Shown: piece after piece, positions 1-11,499 of the stretch
Numbering within the stretch: position 1 is the stretch's first letter
Layout of the letters: every line of letters begins with the position of its first letter
Assembly (NCBI GenBank): GCA_965153355.1
Contig: OZ231127.1
Span: 68,324,001 to 68,388,000, forward strand
Direction: 5' to 3'
DNA: 64,000 bases
Origin: Flaccisagitta enflata
Lineage: Eukaryota; Chaetognatha; Sagittoidea; Aphragmophora
Notes under the pieces: model-generated
Seen by the model: the letters and a program-made list of their open reading frames with translations, nothing else
What the model was told of the DNA's origin: nothing
Database searches by the model: none
Position numbers and translations under genes: made by a program

Positions 1-130
1 CGACCCATATATATATACATATATACATACAAAAGTATCCACATACATATATATACACCTCCAAGACCCAAGTCATAGTAACATATTACTAGACAAATTG
101 AGAAATATTTCACTGTCTCCTACATTTCAC
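1..130. repeat. AT-rich lead-in with satellite fragment
   Basis: The first 50 bases are an (AT/AC)n tract. Positions 70-92 nearly match the tip of the 166/170-bp satellite found at 11.5-12.4 kb (core TAGTAACATATTACTA). Positions 95-118 resemble, in inverted orientation, the sequence at 11501-11528 that lies between a GGTTGAC array and that satellite. No gene is visible. Confidence 0.55.
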
Positions 131-530
131 GCATGCACAAAAAAGAGTCAACCAAAGAGTCAACCAGGTCAACCAAAGAGTCAACCAGGTCAACCAAAGT
201 GTCAACCAGGTCAACCAAAGTGTCAACCAGGTCAACCAAAGAGTCAACCAGGTCAACCAAAGAGTCAACCAGGTCAACCAAACAGTCAACCAGGTCAACC
301 AAAAAATCAACCAGGTCAACCAAACAGTCAACCAGATCAACCAAACAGTCAACCACAGAGTCAACCAGGGAGCCAAGCAAAGAGTCAGCCAAGGAGTCAG
401 CCAAACAGTCAACCAAACAGTCAACCAAAGTGTCAACCAAACAGTCAACCAAAGTGTCAACCAAAATGTCAACCAAAGTGTCAACCAAAGTGTCAACCTG
501 AGAGTCAATGCAAAAGTATTTCCTAGACAA
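131..530 (-). repeat. GTCAACC minisatellite, inverted arm
   Basis: Short units carry GTCAACCA followed by AAGT, GGTC or similar spacers of 5-7 bases. It is the reverse complement of the GGTTGAC array that starts near 610, so the two form a long inverted repeat with a spacer of about 80 bases. Open frames on both strands arise only because many units are 12 bp, a multiple of 3. Confidence 0.9.
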
Positions 531-609
531 CTGGTTGACAATAAAGCAAGTCAGCCAGAATGTAACTAGAGAGTCAACCAAAGTATCAATATTAACATCA
601 ACTAGACCA

Positions 610-1420
610 AATTTCCGGTTGACTATCTGGTTGACTATCTGGTTGACTTTTTGGTTGACCATGGGGTTGACCATGGGGTTGACTTTTTGGTTGACTTTTT
701 GGTTGACTTTTTGGTTGACTTTTTGGTTGACTTTTTGGTTGACTTTTTGGTTGACTTTTTGGTTGACTTTTTGGTTGACTTTTTGGTTGACTTTTTGGTT
801 GACTTTTTGGTTGACTTTTGTTGACTTTTTGGTTGACTTTTTAGTTGACTTTTGGTTGACTTTTTGACTTGACTTTTGACTTTTTTGGTTGACTTTTTGG
901 TTGACTTTTTGGTTGACTTTTGTTGACTTTTGGTTGACTTTTTGGTTGACTTTTTGGTTGACTTTTTGGTTGACTTTTTGGTTGACTTTTTGGTTGACTT
1001 TTTGGTTGACTTTTTGGTTGACTTTTTGGTTGACTTTTTGGTTGACTTTCCGGTTGACTTTCCGGTTGACTTTCCGGTTGACTTTCCGGTTGACTTTCCG
1101 GTTGACTTTCCGGTTGACTTTCCGGTTGACTTTCCGGTTGACTTTCCGGTTGACTTTCCGGTTGACTTTCCGGTTGACTTTCCGGTTGACTTTCCGGTTG
1201 ACTTTCCGGTTGACTTTCCGGTTGACTTTCCGGTTGACTTTCCGGTTGACTTTCCGGTTGACTTTCCGGTTGACTTTCCGGTTGACTTTCCGGTTGACTT
1301 TCCGGTTGACTTTCCGGTTGACTTTCCGGTTGACTTTCCGGTTGACTTTCCGGTTGACTTTCTGGTTGACTTTTTGGTTGACTTTTTGGTTGACTTTCTG
1401 GTTGACTGTCTCAGACTCTA
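610..1420 (+). repeat. GGTTGAC 12-13 bp minisatellite
   Basis: Tandem GGTTGACTTTTT units change at about 1049 to a perfectly homogeneous run of GGTTGACTTTCC (about 26 copies to 1362) and then return to the T-rich form. The sharp block of one variant points to recent local expansion. All long frames here translate to four-residue repeats and are not genes. Confidence 0.95.
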
Positions 1421-4400
1421 TGGTTGACTTTCCCTTAGACTCACAGGTTGACTTTTTCATAGACTCTCTGGTTGACTTTTTCATAGACTCTCTGGTTGAT
1501 TTTCTCATAGATTCTTTGGTAGATTTTCTCATAGATTCTTTGGTTGACTTTCTGGTTGATTTTCTCTTAGATTGTCCGGTTGACAATGGTTGACATTCTG
1601 GTTGTATCTCTCAAGGCTGTTTGGCTGACTCTGGTTGAGTTTCTCAAAGACTCCCTGGTTGACTTTCTGGTTGACTTTTTCATTGACTCTCTGGTTGACG
1701 TTTTCATAGACTCTCTGGTTGACTTTCTGGTTGATTTTCTCATAGATTCTCTGGTTGATTTTCTCTTAGATTGTCTGGTTGACAATGGTTGACATTCTGG
1801 TTGTATCTCTCAAGGCTGTTTGGCTGACTCGGGTTGAGTTTCTCAAAGACTCCCTGGTTGACATTCTGGTTGACTCTCTGGTTGACTTCCTGGTTGAATC
1901 TCTGATTGACTTTTTCATAGACTCTCTGGTTGACTTTTTCAAAGACTCTCTAGCTGACTACCTGGTTGAATATTTTGTAGGTTCTCTGGTTGATTTTCTT
2001 ATAGACTCACAAGTAGACTGGTTGATTTTTGCATAGATTGTCTTGTTGACACTGGATACAATTATCAGTCTCTCTGGCTGAATTTCCATTAGACTCACTG
2101 GTTGACTAAGGCTGCTGGGCTGCTGCTGGTTGATTTTTTCCTTAGGAGCCAATTTCATGATTTCCTGCTGCTGCTGTCTATTATATTGTAAGGGTATATA
2201 TAAGGATGGTTGGGGCTATAAGGCAGGGGTTTAAAGGGGGATTTACGCTGCAGCAGTCAAACAGCGCAGCAATAACAGATGAGAACCTAAGTTAAGAAAT
2301 GATTTGCTTGCAGCAGCCACAGCAGAGCAGGACTCGTTAATATTTTGGTTGACCATTTGGCTGACCTTTTGGATGACTCCCTGGTTGACTCTCAGGTTTA
2401 CTTTTTCATTAATTGTCTGGTTGAATCTTTGGTTTACATTCTGGTTGTATCTCTTATGGCTGTCTGGCTGACTCAGGTTGAATTTCTCAAAGAGTCCCTG
2501 GTTGACTTTTTGGTTGACTGTGGTTGACCTCCTGGTTGACACTCTGGTTGACTTTCTGGTTGACACTCTGGTTGACTTTCTGGTTGACTTTCTCATAGAC
2601 TTTCTGGTTGACTTTCTCATAGACTTTCTGGTTGACTTTCTCATAGACTTTCTGGTTGACTTTTTGGTTGACTCTCTGGTTGACTTTTCCTTAGACTCAC
2701 TGGTTGACTTTTTTATAGACTCTGGTTGACTTTTTCATCGACTCTCTGGTTGACTTTCTGGTTGATTTTCTAATAGACTCTCTGGTTGACTTTTGGGTTG
2801 ACTCTCTGGTTGACTTTCTTATAGACTCTCTGGTTGACTTTCTTATAGACGCTCTGGTTGACTTTCCCTTAAGACTCACTGGTTGACTTTTTCATAGACT
2901 CTCTGGTTGACTTTTTCATAGACTGGTTGAATTTCTGGTTGATTTTTTCATAGATTCTCTGGTTGACTTTCTGGTTGATTTTCTCTTAGATTGTCTGGTT
3001 GACAATGGTTGAATTTCTGGTTGTATCTCTCAAGGCTGTTTGGCTGACTCTGGTTGAGTTTCTCAAAGACTCCCTGGTTGACGTTCTGGTTGACTTTCTG
3101 GTTGACTCTCTGGTTGACTTTTTCATAGACTCTCTGGTTGACTTTTTCAAAGTTTCTCTAGCTGACTCCCTGGTTGATTATTTTGTAGGCTCTCTGGTTG
3201 ATTTTCTTATAGACTCACAAGTTGACTGGTTGATTTTTGCATAGATTGTCTTGTTGACACTGGACACAATTATCAGTCTCTCTGGCTGAATTTCCCTTAG
3301 ACTCACTGGTTGACTAAGGCTGCTGGGCTGCTGCTGGTTGATTTTTCCTTAGGAGCCGATTTCATGATTTGCTGCTGCTGCTGCCTATTATATTATAAGG
3401 GTATATATAAGGATGGTTGGGGCTATAAGGCAGGGGTTTAAAGGGGGATTTACGCCGCAGCAGTCAAACAGTGCAGCAATAACAGATGAGAACCTATGTT
3501 AAGAAATGATTTGCTTCCAGCAGCCACAGCAGAGCAGGACTTGTTAATATTTTGGTTGACCTTTTGGCTGACCTTTTGGCTGACCTTTTGGCTGACCTTT
3601 TGGCTGACCTTTTGGCTGACCTTTTGGCTGACTCCCTGGTTGACTCTCTGGTTTACTTTTTCATAGATTGTCTGGTTGAATCTTTGGTTGACATTCTGGT
3701 TGTATCTCTTATGACTGTCTGGCTGACTGAGTTTGAGTTTCTCAAAGACTCCCTGGTTGACTTTTTGGTTGACACACTGGTTGATGGTCTCAGACTCTCT
3801 GGCTGACTTTCTTATAGACTCTCTGGTTGACTTTCCCTTAAGACTCACTGGCTGACTTTTTTATAGACTCTCTGGTTGACTTCTTCATAGACTCTGGTTG
3901 ACTTTTTCATAGCCTCTCTGGTTGACTTTTTCATAGACTCTCTGGTTGACTTTTTTATAGACTCTCTGGTTGACTTTTTCATAGACTCTCTGGTTGACTT
4001 TTTCATAAACTCTCTGGTTGACTTTTTCATAGACTCTCTGGTTGACTTTCTGGTTGATTTTCTCATAGATTCTCTGGTTGACTTTCTGGTTGATTTTCTC
4101 ATAGACTCTCTGTTTGACTTTTGGGTTGACTCTCTGGTTGACTGTCTCAGACTCTCTGGTTGACTTTCTTATAGATGCTCTGGTTGACTTTTTCATAGAC
4201 TGGTTGAATTTCTGGTTGATTTTTTCATCGATTCTCTGGTTGACTTTCTGGTTGATTTTCTCTTAGATTGTCTGGTTGACAATGGTTGACATTCTGGATT
4301 CATCTCTCAAGGCTGTTTGGCTGACTCTGGTTCAGTTTCTCAAAGACTCCCTGGTTGACATTCTGGTTGACTCTCTGGCTGACTCTCTGGTTGACTTTCT

Positions 4401-4935
4401 GGTTGACTCTCTGGTTGACTTTTTCAAAGGTTGACTCTCTGGTTGACTTTTTCAAAGACTCTCTAGCTGACTCCCTGGTTGATTATTTTGTAGGCTCTCT
4501 GGTTGATTTTCTTATAGACTCACAAGCTGACTGGTTGATTTTTGCATAGATTGTCTTGTTGACACTGGACACAATTATCAGTCTCTCTGGCTGAATTTCC
4601 CTTAGACTCACTGGTTGACAAAGGCTGCTGGGCTGCTGCTGGTTGATTTTTCCTTAGGAGCCAATTTCATGATTTGCTGCTGCTGCTGTCTATTATATTA
4701 TAAGGGTATATATCAGGATGGTTGGGGCTATAAGGCAGGGGTTTAAAGGGGGATTTACGCCGCAGCAGTCATACAGCGCAGCAATAACAAATGAAAACCT
4801 AAGTTAAAAAACAGTTTGCTTCCAGCAGCCACAGCAGAGCAGGACTGGGTAATATTTTGGTTGACCTTTTGGCTGACCTTTTGGTTGACTCCCTGGTTGA
4901 CTCTCTGGTTGACACCCTGGTTGACAACCAAAGAG
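1420..4935 (+). repeat. Higher-order GGTTGAC repeat, three units
   Basis: Degenerate GGTTGACTTTCTCATAGACTC-like subrepeats are organised into units of about 1.2-1.3 kb. Each unit ends in the same non-GGTTGAC module of about 295 bp (2040-2337, 3249-3542, 4557-4848). The module contains CTGCTG runs, a short TATATATAAGGATGG stretch and a GCAGCAGCCACAGCAG stretch. The spacings between modules are about 1208 and 1306 bp. No coding signal was seen. Confidence 0.85.
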
Positions 4936-5591
4936 CTAATGCAAAACTATTTCCCAAACTCACATATTTGAGAAAGTTTCCTTTGGGCCAGAGCGTGGTA
5001 GTCTTTATTGACATACTGATTGGTAGATTCAATTTTGTCGTCTGTATTGGATTTATTGTCTTTTTGTGATAACCAGCCTCAGAAAGCAAGTACGAGCAGG
5101 GAAAGATCAACTTCTAATAATATAATATAATATAAAATTTAAGCTATCAAAGGAAGCAAGCTTTTTACGACTTGCTCTTCGAGATGATAGCTGTTCCGTC
5201 GAATTACAATTTACGTGGCAAAGAAAATTAACCAGTCAGTAGTTCATAAGAACCAAAAGCGAGAATTGTTACCATGCAACTGCTAAAAATTGAAAATTCT
5301 ATGTTCAAAATATCCAGAATTGACCAGTCACTAGTTTTAAAAATCAAAAGTGTAAATCAGTAAAGGAAAAAGTTGCATATTCACCAAAATTTTCAACGAC
5401 TTTCCAATATATAAAAATAAAGACTATAAATACTTCCAAATAGAAAATATGATGCTTTTATAAGTGCAAATAATATCAGTGATTATTCTCTGAGCAAATA
5501 CTAAAGATTTTATGATACTAAAATACCATTAGTAAAGAGAAAAAAAAATCTGACTTGATCATTGTGCTCTTATGGTCTCTAAGTTAGTGAG
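4936..5591. other. Unassigned AT-rich DNA
   Basis: This is the flank between the GGTTGAC array and the LINE copy. Short frames lack recognisable motifs. A small direct repeat with accagtcagtagtt and accagtcactagtt lies at 5231 and 5319. No gene or known element is seen. Confidence 0.5.
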
Positions 5592-6674
5592 TCATTTAAT
5601 GGAAAAGCATGCTATTCTTCGCTCGCGACGGCCGCCAAAAACTTTGAAAAACTTGACGCTTTTTTCATCTGCAGTCAGAGAATTGTTCAAATGCTCAGCA
5701 TCTTGCCGCAATTTAATCTCCCATGCTTTTTCCACTTGACATTCCAATTTTGTCATGTCGTGAGTGATAATCACCCCATTCCATTTCTCCATTCCTCTCA
5801 GCTTCTTTGCCATCAGGAGCATTGCCCTCTTTTTTTCTGAGCATACAAATTTAACGACCAGGGGGCGCAAATTGCTACTGTTTGATGTTCCAACACGAAA
5901 ATGATGAACAATGTCCGTAGAAGGATCCAGGTCCAGGTCCAAGTCACCAGCAAGCAATTTGATCATGGCAAGATCGTCATCTGTTTCCTGTTGACCAAAA
6001 ATGATGATGTTGTTTCTCTTTCGTTCGCGCAAGACCCATTCTGGAACAAATTGCACAGGTGTGCCTTTATTCATTGTGGCAGGGTTGGTTGAACTTTGTG
6101 CAGAATTGTGAATTTCATCCACTTTTGCCTTGATGGCTTGAAATTCGGTTTGGAGCTCCTGTAATCTGACGTCAGTTGATGTTGTTCTTTCTCCAATGGC
6201 ATCCATCTTGGTCTTCAATTCATCTTTGATACGCCTGTTTTTTTCCATCTCCTCCGCAAACTTGCGATTTGTTGCATCTAACTGTTGTTGTGATTCAGTC
6301 AATTTCTTTCCAAAGGCTTCAAATTCGGTTTTTGAGGCAACCTGATGCTTAACCACTTGGGCTTTGAAGGCTTCAAGTTCGGTTTTTGAGGCAACCTGAT
6401 GCTTAACCACTTGGGCTTTGAAGGAATCAGCACTTGAGATATGATTTTTCATTTTAATGGTTAGCATGGCAATTGTTTCATTCAAAGCTGTATGATTATT
6501 GTTAATGCCTTCCACGACTTTTTCAAAACCTTCAAAACCTTTTTTGAAGGTCATGAGTAGAGCATCCATTTTGGTTTTCCATTTATTTGTTTCTTTTGAC
6601 TCTTTTTCCATTTGCGCAATATCATGCTGTATTTTCTCCATGTCTTGAGCTTTATTAACACGGAAAGATGACAA
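5592..6674 (-). CDS. LINE ORF1-like nucleic-acid-binding protein
   Basis: An intact 360-residue frame. Residues 10-195 are rich in Lys, Glu, Gln and Asp with heptad-like spacing, consistent with a coiled coil. From about residue 214 it has RERKRNNIIIFG, then VKFVCSEKKRAMLL and VIITHDMTKLE, the layout of the RRM-like domain and C-terminal domain of LINE ORF1 proteins. Such proteins form trimers and coat the element RNA as chaperones. An exact 18-residue tandem duplication (54 bp at 6315-6422) lies inside the coiled coil, so this copy has been reshaped by slippage yet stays open. There is no zinc knuckle. The start chosen is the first ATG of the frame. The reverse transcriptase lies on the other strand, so ORF1 no longer sits in a normal ORF1-ORF2 order. 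Host domestication is possible but nothing here demands it. Confidence 0.75.
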   Translation of the reverse strand: MSSFRVNKAQDMEKIQHDIAQMEKESKETNKWKTKMDALLMTFKKGFEGFEKVVEGINNNHTALNETIAMLTIKMKNHISSADSFKAQVVKHQVASKTELEAFKAQVVKHQVASKTEFEAFGKKLTESQQQLDATNRKFAEEMEKNRRIKDELKTKMDAIGERTTSTDVRLQELQTEFQAIKAKVDEIHNSAQSSTNPATMNKGTPVQFVPEWVLRERKRNNIIIFGQQETDDDLAMIKLLAGDLDLDLDPSTDIVHHFRVGTSNSSNLRPLVVKFVCSEKKRAMLLMAKKLRGMEKWNGVIITHDMTKLECQVEKAWEIKLRQDAEHLNNSLTADEKSVKFFKVFGGRRERRIACFSIK

Positions 6675-6938
6675 TTTCCTTCAGTAAGATTCAGTCTTTG
6701 GTTCTGTGAAGTAGTTTTTTTTTTTAGCTGCGAAGGAGTAAAGGGTTTTGTAACACAAATTCTTAGCTGTAGTTGTTACACAAGAAGACCGAGGTTGGAG
6801 AGCTGATTCAACTTGGACTTTAGATTCCAAACAAATATGAGGCGATGAGAGAGTGAGACCACGATAGCGATTTTTTTTGATGATGAAATTAGACAATTTT
6901 ACCGCCGTAAGGGAATTTTTGGTCCCTCGTTTGTTTTG
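6675..6938 (-). other. Inverted LINE 5' leader and inversion joint
   Basis: This sequence lies upstream of the ORF1 ATG on the minus strand and ends at the joint near 6940-6955, where the reverse transcriptase frame begins on the plus strand. A run of nine T residues at about 6713-6725 interrupts it. It is interpreted as the element's 5' UTR; the exact joint cannot be placed without an intact copy. Confidence 0.45.
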
Positions 6939-8471
6939 ATGAACGTTAGTCATCATTTTGTCAAAAAAGAGTTACTTTCCCTTGACCCGAAAAAAACTAC
7001 TGGTTTAGATGACATTTCGCCTCGATTTTTAGATGGTGCCGAGTATCTAGCTGAACCTATCAAACATATAGTGAATCTTTCTATTCTTTCTGAAACGGTC
7101 CCTTCCAGCCTTAAACAAGCTAAGGTGATTCCGCTTTTCAAAAAGGGTTCAAGATTGGACCCCGGCAATTATAGACCCGTTTCTATTCTGAGCAGTATTT
7201 CAAAAGTGCTGGAAAGGGCCATCAACAACCAGCTTGTTGAATATTTAGACTCAAAAAAACTTTTTTACGAGTATCAATCTGGTTTTAGAAACAGATTTTC
7301 CACTGACACATGTCTCATTAACCTCGTTGACTATATCAAAGGCGAGAACAAAAAGGGAAATTTGGTGGGGATGGTTATGATAGATTTGCGCAAAGCCTTT
7401 GATACTGTTGACGAGGAGATTTTATTAGAGAAGCTTTCTGCTATGGGCGTGACGTCAATTGATTGGTTTCGGTCCTATTTAACTGATCGAGAGCAATGTA
7501 CCCAAGTTGATGGTATAAATTCCTCTTTTTTAGAAGTCACATGTGGGGTACCCCAAGGAAGTATCCTTGGTCCAACATTGTTTTTATGTTACGTGAATGA
7601 CATGTCTAGTAGCTTACAGTGTCGATTGTCCCTATATGCTGACGACAGTGCCTTGATTTTCAGTGGGAAAGATTTTGCAGAAATTGCGCGTTTTCTTAGC
7701 AACGAGCTCTCGTCATGCCAAAAGTGGCTCGTAGACAATCGCCTCTCTTTACATGTGGGCAAGACTGAATGTATTTTATTCGGGACGCGTAAACGATTAA
7801 AAAGGGTGGGTGAATTCACGGTCACATGTGATGGGGAGGCTGTTCAACGAGTGACTTCCGTAAAATATTTAGGTGTTGTGCTTGACCAATACCTTTGTTT
7901 TGATGAATACGTTGATTCAATTTGTGACAAAGCTGATGGTAAACTCTCTTTCTTACATCGTTATTCTCCCATTTTGGATTTTAAGACCCGGAAATTGCTT
8001 TGTGAATCCCTTGTCTCCTCTAGTCTAACTTTTTGCGTATCCTCATGGTATTCTGGAGTAAGCCAGAGACTTAAGACCCGTTTGGAAGTAGTCCAAAGAA
8101 AGATGGTGCGTTTTGTAAATGGTTGGCACCCTAGATCGCACGTTGGATTACCAGAGATAATCGCAGTCGGATGGCTCTCTTTTCCCAAGCGCGTATCTTT
8201 TTTCAAGCTATGTCATCTTTTTAAAATCAAACACGGACTAGCCCCACAGTATTTGGCCCAAGATTTCCGTACAACATCATCTGTTCACTCGCACTCCACA
8301 CTAGGGTCGGATCTAAATTATGTGCCGAATTTTAGAGATTTTCCTAACAATTCTTTCCACTATACAGTTGTCCGGGAATGGAATGCCTTGCCTGCAAATA
8401 TAAAAAGCGAGGCTAGTCTCATACGTTTCAAAAAAGAGCTCAAGCGTCACTTTTCCACCAGTGACTTTTAG
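6939..8471 (+). pseudogene. LINE ORF2 fragment: reverse transcriptase, 5' truncated
   Basis: About 510 residues stay open to a TAG stop. The frame enters at the start of the RT domain (LDPKKTTGLDDISPRFL). It continues through VIPLFKKG and NYRPVS, motif A MIDLRKAFD (about residues 148-156), motif B GVPQGS (about 204-209) and motif C YADD (234-237). It ends with a thumb/connector region that has WHPRSHVGLPEI and WNALPANIK. The sequence is of the Jockey/CR1-type non-LTR class. The apurinic endonuclease and the N-terminus are missing, and the apparent first Met is an accident of the joint rather than a true start. Catalytic Asp residues are intact, so it is a recently dead copy. Family assignment needs a phylogeny. 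Confidence 0.9.
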
Positions 8472-8716
8472 TTTTTATGCAGTTTTCAGGATTACTGTTT
8501 TTTACATTGTTTTATCCTAATTCAAGTTTACTTTAGTTTTATCACGGTTTTAAAGTTTCGTAACTTTTGGTGTATCATGTTTATGGACCTCACTAAAAAC
8601 GAGTTGTATTGACTTTGTGAGCATTTCCATGGCTATGCCGTCCTGTGTTGCGGCAATCTACTGTCTCTTCACACTGCGATTCATTATGCCTAAATAATAA
8701 ATAAATGAAATAAAAT
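8472..8716 (+). other. LINE 3' UTR and A-rich tail
   Basis: AT-rich sequence follows the RT stop. It ends in a run of AATAAATAAATGAAATAAAA type, after which the sequence character changes. This is typical of a non-LTR element's 3' end. Confidence 0.6.
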
Positions 8717-9055
8717 CAATCCCATTAATGATGGTAGTTTCTTTCAAAGTTTTGACCCTTCCCGTTGACTGATTGAGATGAAAATTTGCAGTTGGGTGGA
8801 GAACAAAAAGATGGAATTTTGAGTGTATTTACAGCCGATTACATTATGGTTGAAGCAGTTTTTTGATGATTTTTCTTGGAAAGCCGCGAAGGTCGAAGAG
8901 AGGGGGTAGGTTTGCCAATTCTGACAGAGAAAGATTTATTTATTCTGATATGACAAGTTATGACATGTATTTTAATTCAAGGCAGAGTTACAGGTAACTC
9001 AGCATTTTTATGCAGACTGAAAAAAAGAACCAGCAGGAAAGAGACACTGATTAAT
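8717..9055. other. Unassigned spacer
   Basis: Nothing recognisable is seen between the LINE tail and the GGCAGCAG array. Confidence 0.4.
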
Positions 9056-10055
9056 TTAATTGGGATATTGGGAATGAGGGCTATTAGGCAGCAGTTGGGA
9101 TAAAAGAGAACTAGGGTTTGGGTTGCAATTGGGGTGGCAGAATAAGAATTAGGCCTTAGTTGGAATAAATAGGGACAGTATAAAAAAATCTAGGCAGCAG
9201 TTAGGTTATGGGATTAGCGGGTAAGGAAGCAATTGGATAAATGAGGGCAAGGGAAAAGGAGGCAGTTTGGATTACTCAGGGCAAGGGATAAGGCAGCAGT
9301 TGGGATAAAAAGGATGAGGGGATTTAGCAGAAGTAGGGATATGAAGGGATAAGGGAATTTTAGGCAGCAGCTAGGATATAGTAGGATGAGGGCATAGAGA
9401 ACAAGGGGAACAGGTAGCAGTTGGGATGAAACCAGACAAGGATATTGGGCAGCAGTGGTGATGTAAGAGAACAGGGGGTAAGGCAGCAGTGGGGATGTAA
9501 GAGAACAGGGGATTGGGGCATTAGGCGGCAGTGGGGATGTAGGAGAACGGGGATTAGGCAGCAATTGGGATAAATAAGGACGAGAGGAATAGAAAGAAGT
9601 TGGGATGAGGACATGGTTGTTAGACAGCAAATGGGACAAAAGAGGACAAAGGGATCAGGCAGCAGTTGGGGTAAGAAAGGACAAAGGGATCAGGCAGCAG
9701 TTAGGGTAAGAAAGGACAAAGGGATCAGGCAGCAGTTGGGGTAAGAAAGGACAAAGGGATCAGGCAGCAGTTGGGGTAAGAAAGGACAAAGGGATCACAG
9801 GCAGTTGGGGTAAGAAAGGACAAAGGGATCAGGCAGCAGTTGGGGTAAGAAAGGACAAAGGGATCAGGCAGCAATGGACATAAAGAAGGATGAAGGGATG
9901 ATGGCAGCAGTTGAATGTAAAATCAAAAGTGATTTGAGGCAGCAGTTGGGAGAAAGGTGAATGAGAATGAGAAGTCAGGGGAAAAAATGAGGACAATGAT
10001 TTGAGGCAGTTTGAAGCAGCAGTTGGGATAAAAGGATTAAAGGGCTAAGGAAGCA
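9056..10055 (+). repeat. GGCAGCAGTTGGGAT minisatellite
   Basis: Degenerate units contain GGCAGCAGTTGGGATAA. Positions 9648-9870 are homogeneous with an exact 35-bp period (GATCAGGCAGCAGTTGGGG plus TAAGAAAGGACAAAGG), measured at 9691, 9726 and 9761. The minus-strand frames over this region are Pro/Leu-rich repeats and not genes. Confidence 0.9.
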
Positions 10056-10064
10056 GTTAGGATC

Positions 10065-10776
10065 TGGAGATATTTGTAGAGATATTTGTAGAGATATTTG
10101 TAGAGATATTTGTAGAGATATTTGTAGAGATATTTGTAGAGATATTTGTAGAGATATTTGTAGAGATATTTATAGAGATTTCTACAAATATCTCTACAAA
10201 TATCTCTACAAATATCTCTACAAATATCTCTACAAATATCTCTACAAATATCTCTACAAATGTCTCTACAAATATCTCTACAAATATCTCTACAAATATC
10301 TCTACAAATATCTCTACAAATATCCCTACAAATATCTCTACAAATATCTCTACAAATATCTCTACAAATATCTCTACAAATATCTCTACAAATATCTCTA
10401 CAAATATCTCTACAAATATCTCTACAAATATCTCTACAAATATCTCTACAAATATCTCTACAAATATCTCTACAAATATCTCTACAAATATCTCTACAAA
10501 TATCTCTACAAATATCTCTACAAATATCTCTACAAATATCTCTACAAATATCTCTACAAATATCTCTACAAATATCTCTACAAATATCTCTACAAATATC
10601 TCTACAAATATCTCTACAAATATCTCTACAAATATCTCTACAAATATCTCTACAAATATCTCTACAAATATCTCTACAAATATCTCTACAAATATCTCTA
10701 CAAATATCTCTACAAATATCTCTACAAATATCTCTACAAATATCTCTACAAATATCTCTACAAATATCTCTACAAA
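10065..10776. repeat. 12-bp inverted tandem array (giant palindrome)
   Basis: The left arm at about 10065-10175 is GATATTTGTAGA repeated about nine or ten times. The right arm at about 10180-10776 is the exact reverse complement, CTCTACAAATAT, repeated about 49 times with only two variants noticed. The turning point near 10171-10186 has a few diverged bases. The left arm can fold completely onto the right. The 12-bp period leaves frames on both strands open, so the 250-residue frames are artefacts. Confidence 0.97.
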
Positions 10777-10856
10777 CCCAGGTAATCTGTGCAACAGATC
10801 CATCCATATCGGACTGACTGATTAACTTTCTAACCCGACGCAGTACTTATGGTTTT

Positions 10857-11470
10857 AACTTAGTTGACTTTCCTCTAAACATTCTGGTTGACTTCCATAT
10901 CAGCTTGGAAATACTTTCAGGTTGACTTATTTGGTTGACTTCTTTTATACTTTCAAGTTGACTTTCATATCAGCCAGGAGACACTTTCGGTTGACTTGTT
11001 TGGTTGACTTTCCTCTCAACATTCTGGTTGACTTCCATATCAGCTTGGAAATACCTTCTGGTTGACTTATTCAGTTGACTTCTTTTATACATTCAAGTTG
11101 ACTTTCATATCAGCCAGGTGACACTTTCTGTTGACTTATTCGGTTGACTTCTTTTATACATTCAAGTTTACTTTCATATCAGCCAGGAGACACTTTTGGT
11201 TGACTTGTTTGGTTGACTTTCATTTATACATTCTTGTTGACTGTCATATCAGAGTTTTGGTTGACTCCTTGGCTGACTTTGTTCCCTACATTTTGGTTGA
11301 CTCTCGTATCAGCCAAGAAATACTTTCCATATTAGGTTGACTTTTTTGGTTAACTTTCTCCTATACATTTTGGTTGACTTATTTTATCAACTTATTTGGT
11401 TGACGTTTTGGTTGACTATAAACTGGCTGACTCTCTTACACAATCTGGTTGACTTACGTATCAGCCAAGA
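10857..11470 (+). repeat. Second GGTTGAC array, longer unit
   Basis: GGTTGACTT motifs are spaced within a unit of roughly 85-90 bp that contains CATATCAGCCAGGAGACACTTT. The heptamer is shared with the 1-5 kb array but the higher-order unit is different. Confidence 0.85.
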
Positions 11471-11499
11471 GATACTTTCAAGCTTTTTAAGAGATTAAG

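Larger units (their letters stand above)
5592..8716. mobile_element. 5'-inverted, truncated LINE copy
   Basis: An ORF1-like frame (5592-6674, minus) lies head-to-head with a reverse transcriptase (6939-8471, plus), followed by a 3' UTR and an A-rich tail of TAAA/TGAAA repeats at about 8689-8716. The expected endonuclease and the N-terminal part of ORF2 are absent. Inversion of the 5' half relative to the 3' half with a deletion at the joint is the product expected from twin priming during LINE insertion. Two independent insertions, or a rearrangement, are the alternatives. Confidence 0.7.

Noticed and set aside
120-5070. Many long frames on both strands over the GGTTGAC arrays (up to 488 residues)
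   Set aside because: They are simple translations of 12-bp units, open in several frames at once, with no start context or complexity.
9648-9870. CRISPR-like regular repeats
   Set aside because: The 35-bp units are contiguous with no unique spacers and the genome is eukaryotic.
10037-10817. Frames of 185-256 residues (ICRD, VEIF and ISLQ repeats)
   Set aside because: The 12-bp palindromic array keeps every frame open; no protein is implied.
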